In this document: piece by piece, positions 26,272 to 34,745 of the stretch
Numbering within the stretch: position 1 is the first letter of the stretch
Layout: every line of letters starts with the position of its first letter
Assembly: GCA_046329195.1 (NCBI GenBank)
Contig: JAXLVB010000001.1
Coordinates: 2,728,001 to 2,792,000, forward strand
Length of the DNA stretch: 64,000 nt
Origin: JAXLVB01 sp046329195
GTDB taxonomy: Bacteria; Bacteroidota; Bacteroidia; Cytophagales; Spirosomataceae
Direction: 5' to 3'
Notes under the pieces: model-generated
The model's database searches: none
The model's input: only the letters and a program-made list of their open reading frames with translations
What the model was told of the DNA's origin: nothing
Position numbers and translations under genes: made by a program

Positions 26272-26766
26272 ATGGCAAACGACCCCAAAGACCCTATCGA
26301 AAACAAAGTAGAAGAAACTACGCAAGCCACCGATAACGTAGTGGATAAAGTAGCCGATACAGTCAAAGATTTGAAAGATCAGGCTGTTGAAAAAGTAGAA
26401 GAAATTGCAGATAAAGTATCAACCAAAGTGAACGAATTGACCGGCGGCGATGTGTCGGCCAAAGTAGAAGAAATCAAAGATAAAGCCGCTGACAAATTAG
26501 AAGAGTTGCGTGATCAAGCTGAAGAAAAAATCACCGAACTCAAAGAGCAAGCTACGGAGAAGTTCAATGAGTTGGTATCGTCTGAAAAAATAGAAGAACT
26601 CAAAGCCGAAGCTACCGAAAAAGCTGCCGAGTTGCGTGACAAAGCCGAAGAGGTATTGTCGGATGCTAAAGAAAAAGCGGCTGAATTAGCTGACCAAGCC
26701 GAAGAAACCGTTCAGGAAGTAAAAGAAAAAGCCAAAGGATTCTGGTCAAAATTATTTGGCAAGTAA
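26272..26766 (+). CDS. LEA/apolipoprotein-like amphipathic repeat protein
   Basis: A 164-residue protein, almost entirely charged amphipathic helix with Lys/Glu/Ala heptad- or 11-residue-like repeats (for example VEEIKDKAADKLEEL, then AELRDKAEEVL). It ends in a short aromatic FWSKLFGK tail. There is no signal peptide. This composition is typical of LEA-like or YtxH-like stress and desiccation proteins. The start at ATG 26272 gives MANDPKDP. The function is not established. Confidence 0.75.
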   Translation: MANDPKDPIENKVEETTQATDNVVDKVADTVKDLKDQAVEKVEEIADKVSTKVNELTGGDVSAKVEEIKDKAADKLEELRDQAEEKITELKEQATEKFNELVSSEKIEELKAEATEKAAELRDKAEEVLSDAKEKAAELADQAEETVQEVKEKAKGFWSKLFGK

Positions 26767-26784
26767 TCGAAATTACTAAGAGTA

Positions 26785-26830
26785 AACCCTTACAAAGTTC
26801 TGTAAATCAGAACTTTGTAAGGGTTTTTTG
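26785..26830. terminator. Strong hairpin terminator
   Basis: A perfect 18-bp stem (26785-26802 with 26808-26825; AACCCTTACAAAGTTCTG and its complement) has a five-base loop and runs into TTTTTT. It follows the LEA-like gene and faces the end of the sulfatase gene, so it may serve both. Confidence 0.88.
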
Positions 26831-26850
26831 TTCGGCTAAATGATGGACCC

Positions 26851-28308
26851 TTAACGATTGATCATACCACTGGGGCGATTGTTTTTTCCGATGCGTTTGG
26901 TAATATCGTCGCCAAGGTCTTCACGAGCCCTTTCGGCCATCAAAAGGAGCTTAGCTACCATCGTCGGATACTGTGATTGCACGTCGTACCGCTCGCCAGG
27001 GTCTCGCCTCAAATCATACAAGGCCATTTTAATAGTGTCGGTGCGATAAGGACCAGGAAAACCATCTTGACCGGGCAACATACCCTCATAACTCTGATAC
27101 GACACATGTGGAAGCACCAGTTTCCAGTTGTCTCGACGAACTGCCTCTAAGTGATTTCGCTGGTAGTAATAGTAAAACTCTTTGCGAGGCGATACTTCAA
27201 ATTTTCCTTGAAACAACGGGAAAATATCTACGCCATCAATCGGTTTGGTGGGCTGCGAAGCACCACAAAGCTTAGTGATGGTGGGCAGCAAGTCTAAAGT
27301 AGTAGCGAGTTGATTACAAACGAGACCTTCGGGCACTACGCCTTTCCAGCGAACAATACACGGCACCCGATGCCCACCCTCATACGAAGTACCTTTGCCC
27401 TGCCTAAAGCCACCTGTGCTCCCAGCATGATTGCCAAAGTTGATCCAAGGGCCGTTATCGCTGGTAAAAATCACTAAGGTGTTGCGGTCTAACTGATTGT
27501 CTTTGAGCGTTTTTAGAATTTGACTCACTGACCAGTCTATTTCCTCAATGACATCGCCATACATGCCTTGAGCACTTTTGCCCTTAAACTTTGACGAAAC
27601 CCCCAGCGGGACGTGTGGCATGGAATGAGGCACATACAAAAAAAATGGCTCGTTTTTATGCTTTTGAATGAACTGGACGGCACGCTCGGTATAGGTGGTG
27701 GTGAGGGTAGCTTGGTCGTCGAGTGTACGGATTTCCTTGATTTTCTGATTGTTTTCGATCAGTGGTAGGATAGGGTATTTTGACTTAAAGCTGTTGGGGT
27801 CGGTAATGGGCTTACCATCAAAGTCCACAGGCCACATATCATTAGAGTAGGGGAGACCCAGGTATTCGTCAAATCCATGTTGGAGGGGCAAAAACTGAGG
27901 ATGGTGTCCCAAATGCCATTTGCCAAAAATACCAGTTTTGTAACCTTTTGTCTTCAGCAATTCAGCCAGTGTTTCTTCGGCTGGGTTAATACCTACTTCG
28001 GCCCAAGGCATCAAGGCACCCGAAATCCCCACCCGGTTAGGATAGCAGCCGGTGAGTAAGGCTGCCCGTGAGGCACTACAAACGGCTTGAGCTACCAAAA
28101 AGTTGGTGAAACGAATGCCCTCCGCCGCCATTTTGTCGAGGGTTGGGGTGTGATAATCTACGGCTCCGTAGCAGCTTAGGTCACCATAACCCAAATCATC
28201 ACAAAAAATCAAGACCACGTTAGGGGGCTTAGGCGGAAGTTGCGTGCTGGAAGCAGATACTAAAAAACAGGCGATTCCGAGCAATAGGAGACGGGTGAAG
28301 GGTTTCAT
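26851..28308 (-). CDS. Exported sulfatase (S1 family)
   Basis: A 485-residue protein with a signal peptide (about 1-21). The alkaline-phosphatase-type fold begins with IFCDDLGYGD (metal Asp37/38). The formylglycine motif is C77-S-A-S-R81 followed by LLTG, so Cys77 should be converted by a sulfatase-modifying enzyme, not encoded here. Further metal/substrate residues lie in MPHVPLG and TSDNGPW. It would remove sulfate esters in the periplasm. It is the last minus-strand gene of the catabolic island, 103 bases from the FAH gene, and may or may not belong to the pathway. Confidence 0.9.
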   Translation of the reverse strand: MKPFTRLLLLGIACFLVSASSTQLPPKPPNVVLIFCDDLGYGDLSCYGAVDYHTPTLDKMAAEGIRFTNFLVAQAVCSASRAALLTGCYPNRVGISGALMPWAEVGINPAEETLAELLKTKGYKTGIFGKWHLGHHPQFLPLQHGFDEYLGLPYSNDMWPVDFDGKPITDPNSFKSKYPILPLIENNQKIKEIRTLDDQATLTTTYTERAVQFIQKHKNEPFFLYVPHSMPHVPLGVSSKFKGKSAQGMYGDVIEEIDWSVSQILKTLKDNQLDRNTLVIFTSDNGPWINFGNHAGSTGGFRQGKGTSYEGGHRVPCIVRWKGVVPEGLVCNQLATTLDLLPTITKLCGASQPTKPIDGVDIFPLFQGKFEVSPRKEFYYYYQRNHLEAVRRDNWKLVLPHVSYQSYEGMLPGQDGFPGPYRTDTIKMALYDLRRDPGERYDVQSQYPTMVAKLLLMAERAREDLGDDITKRIGKNNRPSGMINR

Positions 28309-28411
28309 GGGGTTTAGAGAAATTGATTTTATCAAACAAAACTACTCTTTTGAGTTTTAAATAAAGTAGAAATGTTTAGATAAAAGAAGCTATTTCTCCA
28401 CACAATACACC

Positions 28412-29365
28412 TTAAACTACCTTATTTCTTAAAATTCCAATACCTTCAATTTCGAGTTCAACGACATCGCCAGGTTCGAGCGGACGATGAACGATAAAAT
28501 TATTTTCGATTAAACTACCCCAACCGAGTGTACCTGAGCCAAGAATATCACCTGGCATGAGATTTACGTTATTTTCGGAAGCTCGCTCAATCATCTGCTC
28601 AAAATTATAGTACGATGTTTTATAATTTCCTTCGCATACTGTTTGGCCATTGATACGAGAAGTCATTTTTAGATTTAGTCTATCACCCGCCACTTTTGGT
28701 ACGCTGATAGGTTCTTGAAAAACACTCTCATCAAATGGCACTCTGTACTGCTCCATTTCGTCGGCAGTAACGATACAAGGGCCAATGGCATTGGCAAAAT
28801 CTTTGCCTTTGTGTGGCCCCAGCGGAATCTCCATTTCTACTTTTTGAATCGCACGGGCTGTCCAATCATTGAAAATGGTATAACCAAAAATATACGGTCG
28901 AGCATCGGAAGCTTTAATATCTTTGCCTTTTTTACCAATGATACAAGCAATTTCAAGTTCAATATCTAATTTGGTTTCTTTGGTTGGGCGTTTAATTTCG
29001 TCTTCTGGGCCATAAATAGCTTGATGGTTGGTGAAATAAAAAATCGGCATATCGTACCAAGCAGGACCAATTTTATGTCCGAATGAACGAGAGGCATTTT
29101 GCATGTGCATCTCAAAACCGATGTAATCACGGAAACTACGTGGATTGGGCAACGGTGCTAAAAGTTTTACCTCTGCCAAGCTATAATGTGGCTCAACTTC
29201 GCCCAACGCTTTGATAATGTCGAAATAGGTTTCGTGGTTATCAATAAAAGTGAGCATATCGGTCGGTAATTTTTCACTGGCCAAACGCATATCAACTACA
29301 CTTTCGCCCACGAGCCAACCGATGCGGCTTTCTTGATTTTTATTTAAGAATGTTACGAGTTTCAT
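28412..29365 (-). CDS. Fumarylacetoacetate hydrolase-family protein
   Basis: A 317-residue protein. The FAH C-terminal domain has metal ligands Glu136 and Glu138 in DIELEIA and Asp167 in FNDWTAR, with GPCIVTADE and GSGTLGWGS downstream. The family hydrolyses acylpyruvates or decarboxylates ring-cleavage products. In this operon it would act late in aromatic degradation, after monooxygenase, dioxygenase and C-C hydrolase. The exact substrate is inferred. Confidence 0.9.
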   Translation of the reverse strand: MKLVTFLNKNQESRIGWLVGESVVDMRLASEKLPTDMLTFIDNHETYFDIIKALGEVEPHYSLAEVKLLAPLPNPRSFRDYIGFEMHMQNASRSFGHKIGPAWYDMPIFYFTNHQAIYGPEDEIKRPTKETKLDIELEIACIIGKKGKDIKASDARPYIFGYTIFNDWTARAIQKVEMEIPLGPHKGKDFANAIGPCIVTADEMEQYRVPFDESVFQEPISVPKVAGDRLNLKMTSRINGQTVCEGNYKTSYYNFEQMIERASENNVNLMPGDILGSGTLGWGSLIENNFIVHRPLEPGDVVELEIEGIGILRNKVV

Positions 29366-29389
29366 TTTGATTCTTTGTTACAAAATATT

Positions 29390-30061
29390 TTAAATGCCCA
29401 TTCGGAAATCTTTTACGTTGGTTTCGGTAAACTGAAATTCGGAGAAAACAGATTTATTTCCCTTTCCAGCGGGTGATTGAGAACCAATGCCAATTTTAAG
29501 GTTTTGTGGATATTCGTTTTTGAAAACCCTCACCAATTGCCAAGTTTTGGCATCAAGCGAATAATAAAAACCAACCACTTTGGTATCGGATGAAATCTTT
29601 AAATAGACCGATTTCGCAGGAATGGCATCGTGGTTATTATCATCAGAAAACGCTTTTGTTTTTACGGTTACGATTCGACCAATCATTCGTTCATCTACTT
29701 CAAAGGCAAATTTGAGCCATTCCGAATCATTTATATACAAAAAAGCCATTCCTGCATCATATTTTACGAGGTGCGTTGGACTGACTTTGATAGAAAAAGT
29801 AAATGGTTTGGAGTTATCAACGGGCATCAACAACAACGGTGCATTTGCCTTATTATAAGGTGGTTGGCCAGGTTCGATAAAAAAATCGGTCTCTGTACTC
29901 GAAATTATTTCGAGGCTATCGCTACCAAATACCTTGCTATTTTCTTTGGCTTTGTTAAGGCTTTCAGAAAACATCCAAGCTATTTTTGTGGGTGAATTGC
30001 TGTCTTTTTTCTCTTGACTGCACCCCAAAAAAAGAATAAAAATTAGACTTAAATACTTCAT
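29390..30061 (-). CDS. DUF1349 lipoprotein
   Basis: A 223-residue lipoprotein: a hydrophobic leader ends in the lipobox LFLGC, followed by a charged linker. The rest is a DUF1349 concanavalin-like beta-sandwich with GMAFLYINDSEWLKFAFE and GFYYSLDAKTWQLVR. DUF1349 proteins are related in fold to lectin/glucanase domains but have no defined activity. The gene lies between the FAH and FAD-monooxygenase genes, so it may bind or present the substrate at the envelope. ATG 30061 is chosen. Confidence 0.8.
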   Translation of the reverse strand: MKYLSLIFILFLGCSQEKKDSNSPTKIAWMFSESLNKAKENSKVFGSDSLEIISSTETDFFIEPGQPPYNKANAPLLLMPVDNSKPFTFSIKVSPTHLVKYDAGMAFLYINDSEWLKFAFEVDERMIGRIVTVKTKAFSDDNNHDAIPAKSVYLKISSDTKVVGFYYSLDAKTWQLVRVFKNEYPQNLKIGIGSQSPAGKGNKSVFSEFQFTETNVKDFRMGI

Positions 30062-30071
30062 ATATAGCAAT

Positions 30072-31202
30072 TTATATTTCTTGCGTCAATGCCATGCCTG
30101 TTTTGCCCATGAGCATACCCATGTTTGCACCTTCGGGTAATGGTTGGTCGGTGTATTCGAGTAGTTCCCAAGCACCCAAAGTCTCTGAAACCTCTACTAC
30201 CATTTTACAACGGTCGTAGCGACGCTTCATGTATCTTTCGAATATTTCCTCAACAGAGCCTTCTTTCTGCAATTCTTCAATCAAAACTACGGCGTCTTCG
30301 ATGGCCAAAGCTGCTCCCGAACCCAACTGTGGAATGGTTGTATGAGCGGCATCGCCCAACACTACCACACGGTTTTTGTACCAAGGAGCAGGCATTTTAA
30401 GGGTTTCGAGCGTACGATAGTTGACCAATTTGGCATCTGTCACTTGTGGAATGAGTTCCTGCACCATCGGAATTGGATAGGCCGACATATAGGCTTTTAG
30501 CTTATCAACCAATTGGCCTTCTGGAATCATTGGATTATCGCCCTCTGCCGAATTAAGGAAAATATAACATGAATCAGCAGTCATCGGAATAACTCCCAAC
30601 TTATGTTTTTTATTGAAGAAAATATAACCAGTATCTAAGTTTGCAGGGCGTTTGAAAGCGTATCGCCAAACCGAAAGACCAACGTAAGTGGATTTGAACT
30701 CTCCAAAAATGAGCTTACGCACTTTTGAGTTCACGCCGTCGGCAGCAATGACAATATCATAGCTTCCTGAAGTACCATCTGAAAAAGTAACATTAACTAT
30801 ATCAGGCTGATTATCAATGGTTTCGATGGTAACACCCATTCGATATTTCAATCCTACTTTTTGTGCTTCTTCAAATAAAACATCGTGCAGAATTCTACGA
30901 GAAATACCGTTGTGACTCGGAAAACGGCCAATCGGTGGGGTTCCAGCTTCGCCAATTTGCACACCATGTGGTAGGCAAAGTTTAACCTTCCCGTAAGGTG
31001 AGCCTCTCCGCATGGCTTCGTCGGCAACCCCAATCGCATCTAAAGCTCTGAGGGCATTGGCTTGCTGAATGATACCTACGCCATAGACATTAAATTCTTT
31101 ATGAATTTCGACAACATCTACTTCAAAACCAGCTTTTTTAAGGCCAATCGCAACTGACTGTCCTCCAATGCCAGCTCCAACAACTAATATTTTTTTTGCC
31201 AT
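30072..31202 (-). CDS. FAD-dependent aromatic monooxygenase
   Basis: A class A flavin hydroxylase of 376 residues. FAD-binding GAGIGG lies at 9-14, the DG motif at D155-G156 (AADGVNS), and the GD motif at 283-284 (LGDAAHTTIP). The family hydroxylates phenolic rings using NAD(P)H and O2. Such enzymes prepare flavonoid A-rings or other phenols for extradiol cleavage. The dioxygenase lies in the same island, 4.7 kb upstream. Substrate specificity is inferred. Confidence 0.9.
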   Translation of the reverse strand: MAKKILVVGAGIGGQSVAIGLKKAGFEVDVVEIHKEFNVYGVGIIQQANALRALDAIGVADEAMRRGSPYGKVKLCLPHGVQIGEAGTPPIGRFPSHNGISRRILHDVLFEEAQKVGLKYRMGVTIETIDNQPDIVNVTFSDGTSGSYDIVIAADGVNSKVRKLIFGEFKSTYVGLSVWRYAFKRPANLDTGYIFFNKKHKLGVIPMTADSCYIFLNSAEGDNPMIPEGQLVDKLKAYMSAYPIPMVQELIPQVTDAKLVNYRTLETLKMPAPWYKNRVVVLGDAAHTTIPQLGSGAALAIEDAVVLIEELQKEGSVEEIFERYMKRRYDRCKMVVEVSETLGAWELLEYTDQPLPEGANMGMLMGKTGMALTQEI

Positions 31203-31264
31203 AGTATTTTAGATTAAAGGTTGAATCATTTGGGTTTTGAAAAAGAGCCTTCCTTAATCCACAA

Positions 31265-31546
31265 TCAAACATAGTGTTGTACTAAAGGAGGTTCTAAGAA
31301 AAACGGACCAATTAATGCACGCCATTCTTTGAAAAGTTCTGACTCTCGGAAGCCAATGGTGTGGTCTTCGAGGGTGTCCCACTCAATCAATAAAATGTAG
31401 CGATTTGCTTGCTCGACATATTTCTTCACGCTTATTTTTTGAAAACCTTTCGACTGAGAAATTACTCCTTTGGCAATTTCTAAGGCAGCCTCAAATTCTT
31501 GATTGGTGTTTTCTTTAATGTCAATTCTTGCGAGTTCTAATATCAT
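31265..31546 (-). CDS. Antibiotic-biosynthesis-monooxygenase (ABM) domain protein
   Basis: A single-domain protein of 93 residues with the ferredoxin-like dimeric alpha/beta-barrel pattern MILELARIDIKENTNQEFE, then QANRYILLIEWDTLEDHT and FRESELFKEW. Members include quinol monooxygenases (YgiN) and small aromatic-ring-modifying enzymes. Directly upstream of the FAD monooxygenase, it may handle a quinol product. ATG 31546 is used, because upstream codons are derived from an intergenic repeat. Confidence 0.85.
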   Translation of the reverse strand: MILELARIDIKENTNQEFEAALEIAKGVISQSKGFQKISVKKYVEQANRYILLIEWDTLEDHTIGFRESELFKEWRALIGPFFLEPPLVQHYV

Positions 31547-31548
31547 TT

Positions 31549-31635
31549 TAGTTACTGGTTTATTGGGAAATTGGTTTATTGGTAAACTGGTCGTAATCAA
31601 AACTACTCTTACTCAACCAGTTTTCCAGTAACTAA
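31549..31635. repeat. ACTGGTTTATTGG-type simple repeat
   Basis: The intergenic sequence has several partial copies of GGTTTATTGG/TTACTGG in both orientations (for example GTTACTGGTTTATTGGG). The same family recurs at 32401-32480 and 58190-58265. Confidence 0.5.
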
Positions 31636-31638
31636 TAA

Positions 31639-32397
31639 CTAATCTTCCAAAATAGCTACTGCTCTTGTCCAGCCTGCACTTGCTTTTTCGATTTTTGCTG
31701 GAAAACAGGCAACTTTGAAGCCAAAAGGTGGCAATTGGTCAAGATTGGCCAGCTTTTCGATTTGGCAATATTCTTTTTCGATGCCTACATAATGTGCTTG
31801 CCAGATAATACCTGGGCGTGGATTTTCTCTGAAATCTGCTGCTTGAATATGCAACGGAATATCCCAACCCCAGCCATCGGTACCCATCACCTTAATACCC
31901 TGGTCAATGAGCCAATGCGTTGCCTTTGCTGATGCCCCAACATGAATTTTAACGAAATCATCATCATGAATACGTTTGTCGGCATCGCAACGAATTAGTA
32001 CAATATCAAGTGGTTTAAGCTGATAGCCGATAGCATCTAATTTCTCTTGTAAATCCTCTGGTTCAAACATGTAGCCGTCGGGTTTATCGGTAAAATCAAG
32101 TACAACGCCATCTTGAAAAAACCATTCTAAGGGCATTTCATCAATCGTGCGAGCAGGTTTTCCCTCAGAAGTTGGAAAGTAATGATAGGGTGCATCGACG
32201 TGTGTACCACAATGACTCGTAACGGTCAAGAATTCACCCGCAGGGCCGTTATCATCAATAAACACATCGGTCAAGCCTTCAAATAATTTTCCACCCATTT
32301 TTTTTGCCCCTTCTTTATGGTCTTCATACACGATTTTGGTCGGAAGTGGCTCTTTTATTTTTTCAGAAATAGTTACTGAAAGGTCTATTATCTTCAT
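31639..32397 (-). CDS. Cyclase-family (kynurenine-formamidase-like) metal hydrolase
   Basis: A 252-residue protein. The metal-binding signature is SHCGTHVDAPYH (residues about 82-93). GTDGWGWD is another conserved stretch. The family hydrolyses amide, lactone or cyclic ester bonds; members occur in aromatic degradation as well as tryptophan catabolism. In this operon it could open a lactone or ring-cleavage product. Confidence 0.88.
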   Translation of the reverse strand: MKIIDLSVTISEKIKEPLPTKIVYEDHKEGAKKMGGKLFEGLTDVFIDDNGPAGEFLTVTSHCGTHVDAPYHYFPTSEGKPARTIDEMPLEWFFQDGVVLDFTDKPDGYMFEPEDLQEKLDAIGYQLKPLDIVLIRCDADKRIHDDDFVKIHVGASAKATHWLIDQGIKVMGTDGWGWDIPLHIQAADFRENPRPGIIWQAHYVGIEKEYCQIEKLANLDQLPPFGFKVACFPAKIEKASAGWTRAVAILED

Positions 32398-32400
32398 TTG

Positions 32401-32480
32401 TAATTTAGTTACTTGTTTATTGGTTAACTGGTTATTGGTTTAGTTGGCTTTATACAAGTATCCAATCCACCAATCACCAA
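32401..32480. repeat. GGTTATTGGTTAACTGG-type simple repeat
   Basis: The gap between the cyclase and SDR genes consists mostly of TTGGTTAACTGGTTATTGG-like units and related CCAATCACCAAT units. Confidence 0.5.
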
Positions 32481-32489
32481 TACACTAAT

Positions 32490-33326
32490 TTATTTCAATA
32501 ATCGTCCACCATCAACCGTAATGATATTTCCAGTTGAGAATGTCATTGTTGTTGCGAGCGAAAAGACCACATTTGCCACATCAACACCTTTTGCAAAACG
32601 CCCCAATGGGGTATTATCCATTTGATTTTGTAAATAAGCTGGATCAAAGTTTTTGGTATATTCTCCTTCAACAAAGCCCGGTGAAACAGATACAACCCTA
32701 ATTTTTGGAGCTAAAGCCCTTGCCAGTGAACGTGTCATTGAATCAATCGCAGATTTTGAAGCACAATAGGCAACATTACTGCCGATGCCGTAAATTCCTG
32801 CAATGGATGAAATATTGACTATTAAAGCAGCCCCCAAACCCCCGATGGGGGCTTTATTGTCTGTAGTTGAAGCTCCCCCATCGGGGGCGGCTAAAAGGTC
32901 TTTCATCGCCCTGCACATCGCAAAACTCCCTCTAAAATTGGTTTGCATGATTTTATCAATCCATTCGTCGGTCAAGCCATCTAAATCATCGTGCGGAACG
33001 GGTGTTGTAATTCCTGCATTATTGACCAATACATCTAATTTTCCGTACTTTTCTTTCACAAATGCTTTTAAATCATTTACTTTCTGTGCATCAGTGGTTG
33101 GGGCGTGGAAAATGGAATGATTCGGGATTTCGGATTGGGGATGTCGGATTGCGTTTAATTCTTCCAATAACTTTTCTGCTTTGGTTGAATTTGAGTTATA
33201 GGTTGCAATGACCGAGAAACCATTTTCGGCAAATTTCTTACAGATGGCTGAGCCTATTTCTCCTGCACCACCCGTTACTAAAATTGTGGATTGGGGATGT
33301 CGGATTGGGGAATTATTTTCTTTCAT
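32490..33326 (-). CDS. SDR-family oxidoreductase with repeat-derived insertions
   Basis: A 278-residue short-chain dehydrogenase. Cofactor-binding TGGAGEIGSAI, NNAG and catalytic YCASKSA are present. Compared with the usual length of about 250, it carries three extra stretches that match local DNA repeats. These are SPIRHPQSTI directly before the Rossmann motif, AIRHPQSEIPNHS after the second helix, and a GC-rich insertion before the active-site strand (32829-32892). It would oxidise or reduce a hydroxyl or keto group of a pathway intermediate. ATG 33326 is chosen. Confidence 0.87.
   Translation of the reverse strand: MKENNSPIRHPQSTILVTGGAGEIGSAICKKFAENGFSVIATYNSNSTKAEKLLEELNAIRHPQSEIPNHSIFHAPTTDAQKVNDLKAFVKEKYGKLDVLVNNAGITTPVPHDDLDGLTDEWIDKIMQTNFRGSFAMCRAMKDLLAAPDGGASTTDNKAPIGGLGAALIVNISSIAGIYGIGSNVAYCASKSAIDSMTRSLARALAPKIRVVSVSPGFVEGEYTKNFDPAYLQNQMDNTPLGRFAKGVDVANVVFSLATTMTFSTGNIITVDGGRLLK
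32829..32892. repeat. 64-bp inverted GC-rich repeat inside the SDR gene
   Basis: CCCCCGATGGGGG and CCCCCATCGGGGG form the arms around a spacer of about 20 bases. The element stays in frame and adds about 20 residues (AAPDGGASTTDNKAPIGG). It belongs to the same CCCCCAATGGGGG family as the intergenic element at 35862-35948. Confidence 0.7.
33121..33152. repeat. ATCCGAAATCC-family repeat inside the SDR gene
   Basis: On the plus strand the sequence reads GGGATTTCGGATTGGGG and continues TCGGATTG. Read on the coding strand it supplies the RHPQSEIP peptide. It matches intergenic copies around 33285-33391 and 34669-34743. Confidence 0.6.
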
Positions 33327-33391
33327 ATCAAATTTAATTACTTGGAAATACTTCATTCAAATCCGAAATCCGAAATCCCCAATCTAAAATC
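33285..33391. repeat. ATCCGAAATCC-family repeats spanning the SDR start
   Basis: Copies lie both inside the SDR N terminus (33285-33312) and in the gap up to the HisD-like stop (ATCCGAAATCCGAAATCCCC at 33361-33380). The unit is about nine bases, a run of GGATTTC on the opposite strand. Confidence 0.6.
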
Positions 33392-34664
33392 AACTATATT
33401 TTCTCACTCTCAAATCTGCTTGTTCCTTATGACCTGCGAAGTTTTCGATTTCGCAAAGTCTTGAGCAATATTCACCGATTAACTTGCTTGCCTCTTCGGT
33501 TTTAATTTCTTGATAGGTACACGTTTTTAAGAATTTACCTACCCAAAGTCCACCAGTGTAGCGAGCCGCCTCACGAGTTGGGAGGGTGTGATTTGTACCA
33601 ATCACTTTATCGCCGTAGGCTACATTTGTTTTATCGCCCAAGAATAATCCACCGAAATTTGTCATTTTTTCAAGGAATAAACGTGGATTTTCGGTCATTA
33701 CCTGTACGTGTTCGCTGGCAATTCGGTCGGCTTCCGAAATTAATTCATCAACAGTATCACATAATATCACTTGTCCATAATCTCTCCACGCTACGCTGGC
33801 AACATCGGCTGTTGGTAAAACAGTGAGTTGTCTTTGAATTTCTGCTTCGATACCTTCGGCAATGGTTTTGCTGGTTGTTAATAAAATGGCAGGAGAAGTT
33901 GGGCCGTGTTCGGCTTGGCCAAGCAAATCCGTAGCACAAGTTTCTACATCGGTCGTATCATCGGCAATCACCAAAGTTTCGGTTGGCCCTGCAAAAAGGT
34001 CAATGCCCACTCTGCCAAAAAGTTGGCGTTTGGCTTCGGCCACGTAGGCATTTCCTGGCCCTACGAGCATATCAACAGGCTTTACGGTTTCTGTACCGAT
34101 TGCCATCATGGCTATGGCTTGTACACCACCTAACAAATAGATTTCGTCGGCACCAGCCATGTACATTGCCGCTACCGTAGCGGCTGGAATTTGTCCATTA
34201 ATGGGTGGTGTACAAGCAATTACACGCTTTACACCTGCCACTTTTGCGGTAAGTACGCTCATGTGAGCCGATGCCACCATTGGATAGCGTCCACCTGGAA
34301 CATAGCAGCCCACCGAGTTTACTGGAATATTTTTATGTCCCAAGAAAACGCCTGGTAGGGTTTCAACTTCAACATCTTTGATAGACTCACGTTGAATTTG
34401 GGCGAAATTTCTGATTTGGGTTTGAGCGAAAGTAATATCATCGATTACTTGTTGTGGTAATCCAGCAATGATTTCCTTAATTTCAGACTCAGATAGTCGG
34501 AAACTGGCAGGTGACCATTTATCAAGATTTGCTGAAAATTCACGCACAGCGGCATCGCCTTCTTGCGTAACTTTTTCGAGCATATTTTCTACCAATGCCC
34601 TTACTTTCAAATCGGCCTCTTTACTCTCAGCGTAAGTAATTCCTTTTTTTATTTGATGTATCAT
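33390..34664 (-). CDS. Histidinol-dehydrogenase-family protein, non-biosynthetic context
   Basis: A 424-residue HisD-family enzyme. All metal and catalytic residues are kept: GQAEHGP (Gln and His ligands), ASEHVQV (Glu-His base pair), the Asp in YGDKVIGTNHTLPT, and a C-terminal His in FAGHKEQ. No other his genes are nearby, and it sits among aromatic-catabolism genes. It may oxidise another alcohol to the acid with NAD, as known for HisD-related sulfopropanediol dehydrogenases. ATG 34664 is chosen; upstream codons are repeat-derived. Confidence 0.88.
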   Translation of the reverse strand: MIHQIKKGITYAESKEADLKVRALVENMLEKVTQEGDAAVREFSANLDKWSPASFRLSESEIKEIIAGLPQQVIDDITFAQTQIRNFAQIQRESIKDVEVETLPGVFLGHKNIPVNSVGCYVPGGRYPMVASAHMSVLTAKVAGVKRVIACTPPINGQIPAATVAAMYMAGADEIYLLGGVQAIAMMAIGTETVKPVDMLVGPGNAYVAEAKRQLFGRVGIDLFAGPTETLVIADDTTDVETCATDLLGQAEHGPTSPAILLTTSKTIAEGIEAEIQRQLTVLPTADVASVAWRDYGQVILCDTVDELISEADRIASEHVQVMTENPRLFLEKMTNFGGLFLGDKTNVAYGDKVIGTNHTLPTREAARYTGGLWVGKFLKTCTYQEIKTEEASKLIGEYCSRLCEIENFAGHKEQADLRVRKYS

Positions 34665-34668
34665 TTTA

Positions 34669-34743
34669 ATTTCGGAATTGGGATTTTGGATTTTGGATTT
34701 AAAGAAAATAATTCCCAAATCCGCATTCCGAAATCCAAAATCA
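34669..34743. repeat. ATCCAAAATCC/ATTCCGAAATCC repeat pair
   Basis: The whole gap between the HisD-like and hydrolase genes is repeat: GGATTTTGGATTTTGGATTT followed by the inverse CAAATCCGCATTCCGAAATC. It could form a hairpin in the transcript. Confidence 0.6.
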
Positions 34744-34745
34744 AT

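Noticed and set aside
29390..30061. DUF1349 lipoprotein considered as a 3-keto-glycoside hydrolase (DUF1080)
   Set aside because: Both are concanavalin-like, but the sequence pattern is that of DUF1349, and typical DUF1080 motifs were not seen.
33390..34664. Considered as part of a histidine biosynthesis operon
   Set aside because: No other his gene is present in the window and neighbours are aromatic-catabolic.
33121..34743. Short repeated ATCCGAAATCC units considered as CRISPR or tandem-repeat locus
   Set aside because: Units are 9 bases, without spacers, and lie partly in coding sequence.
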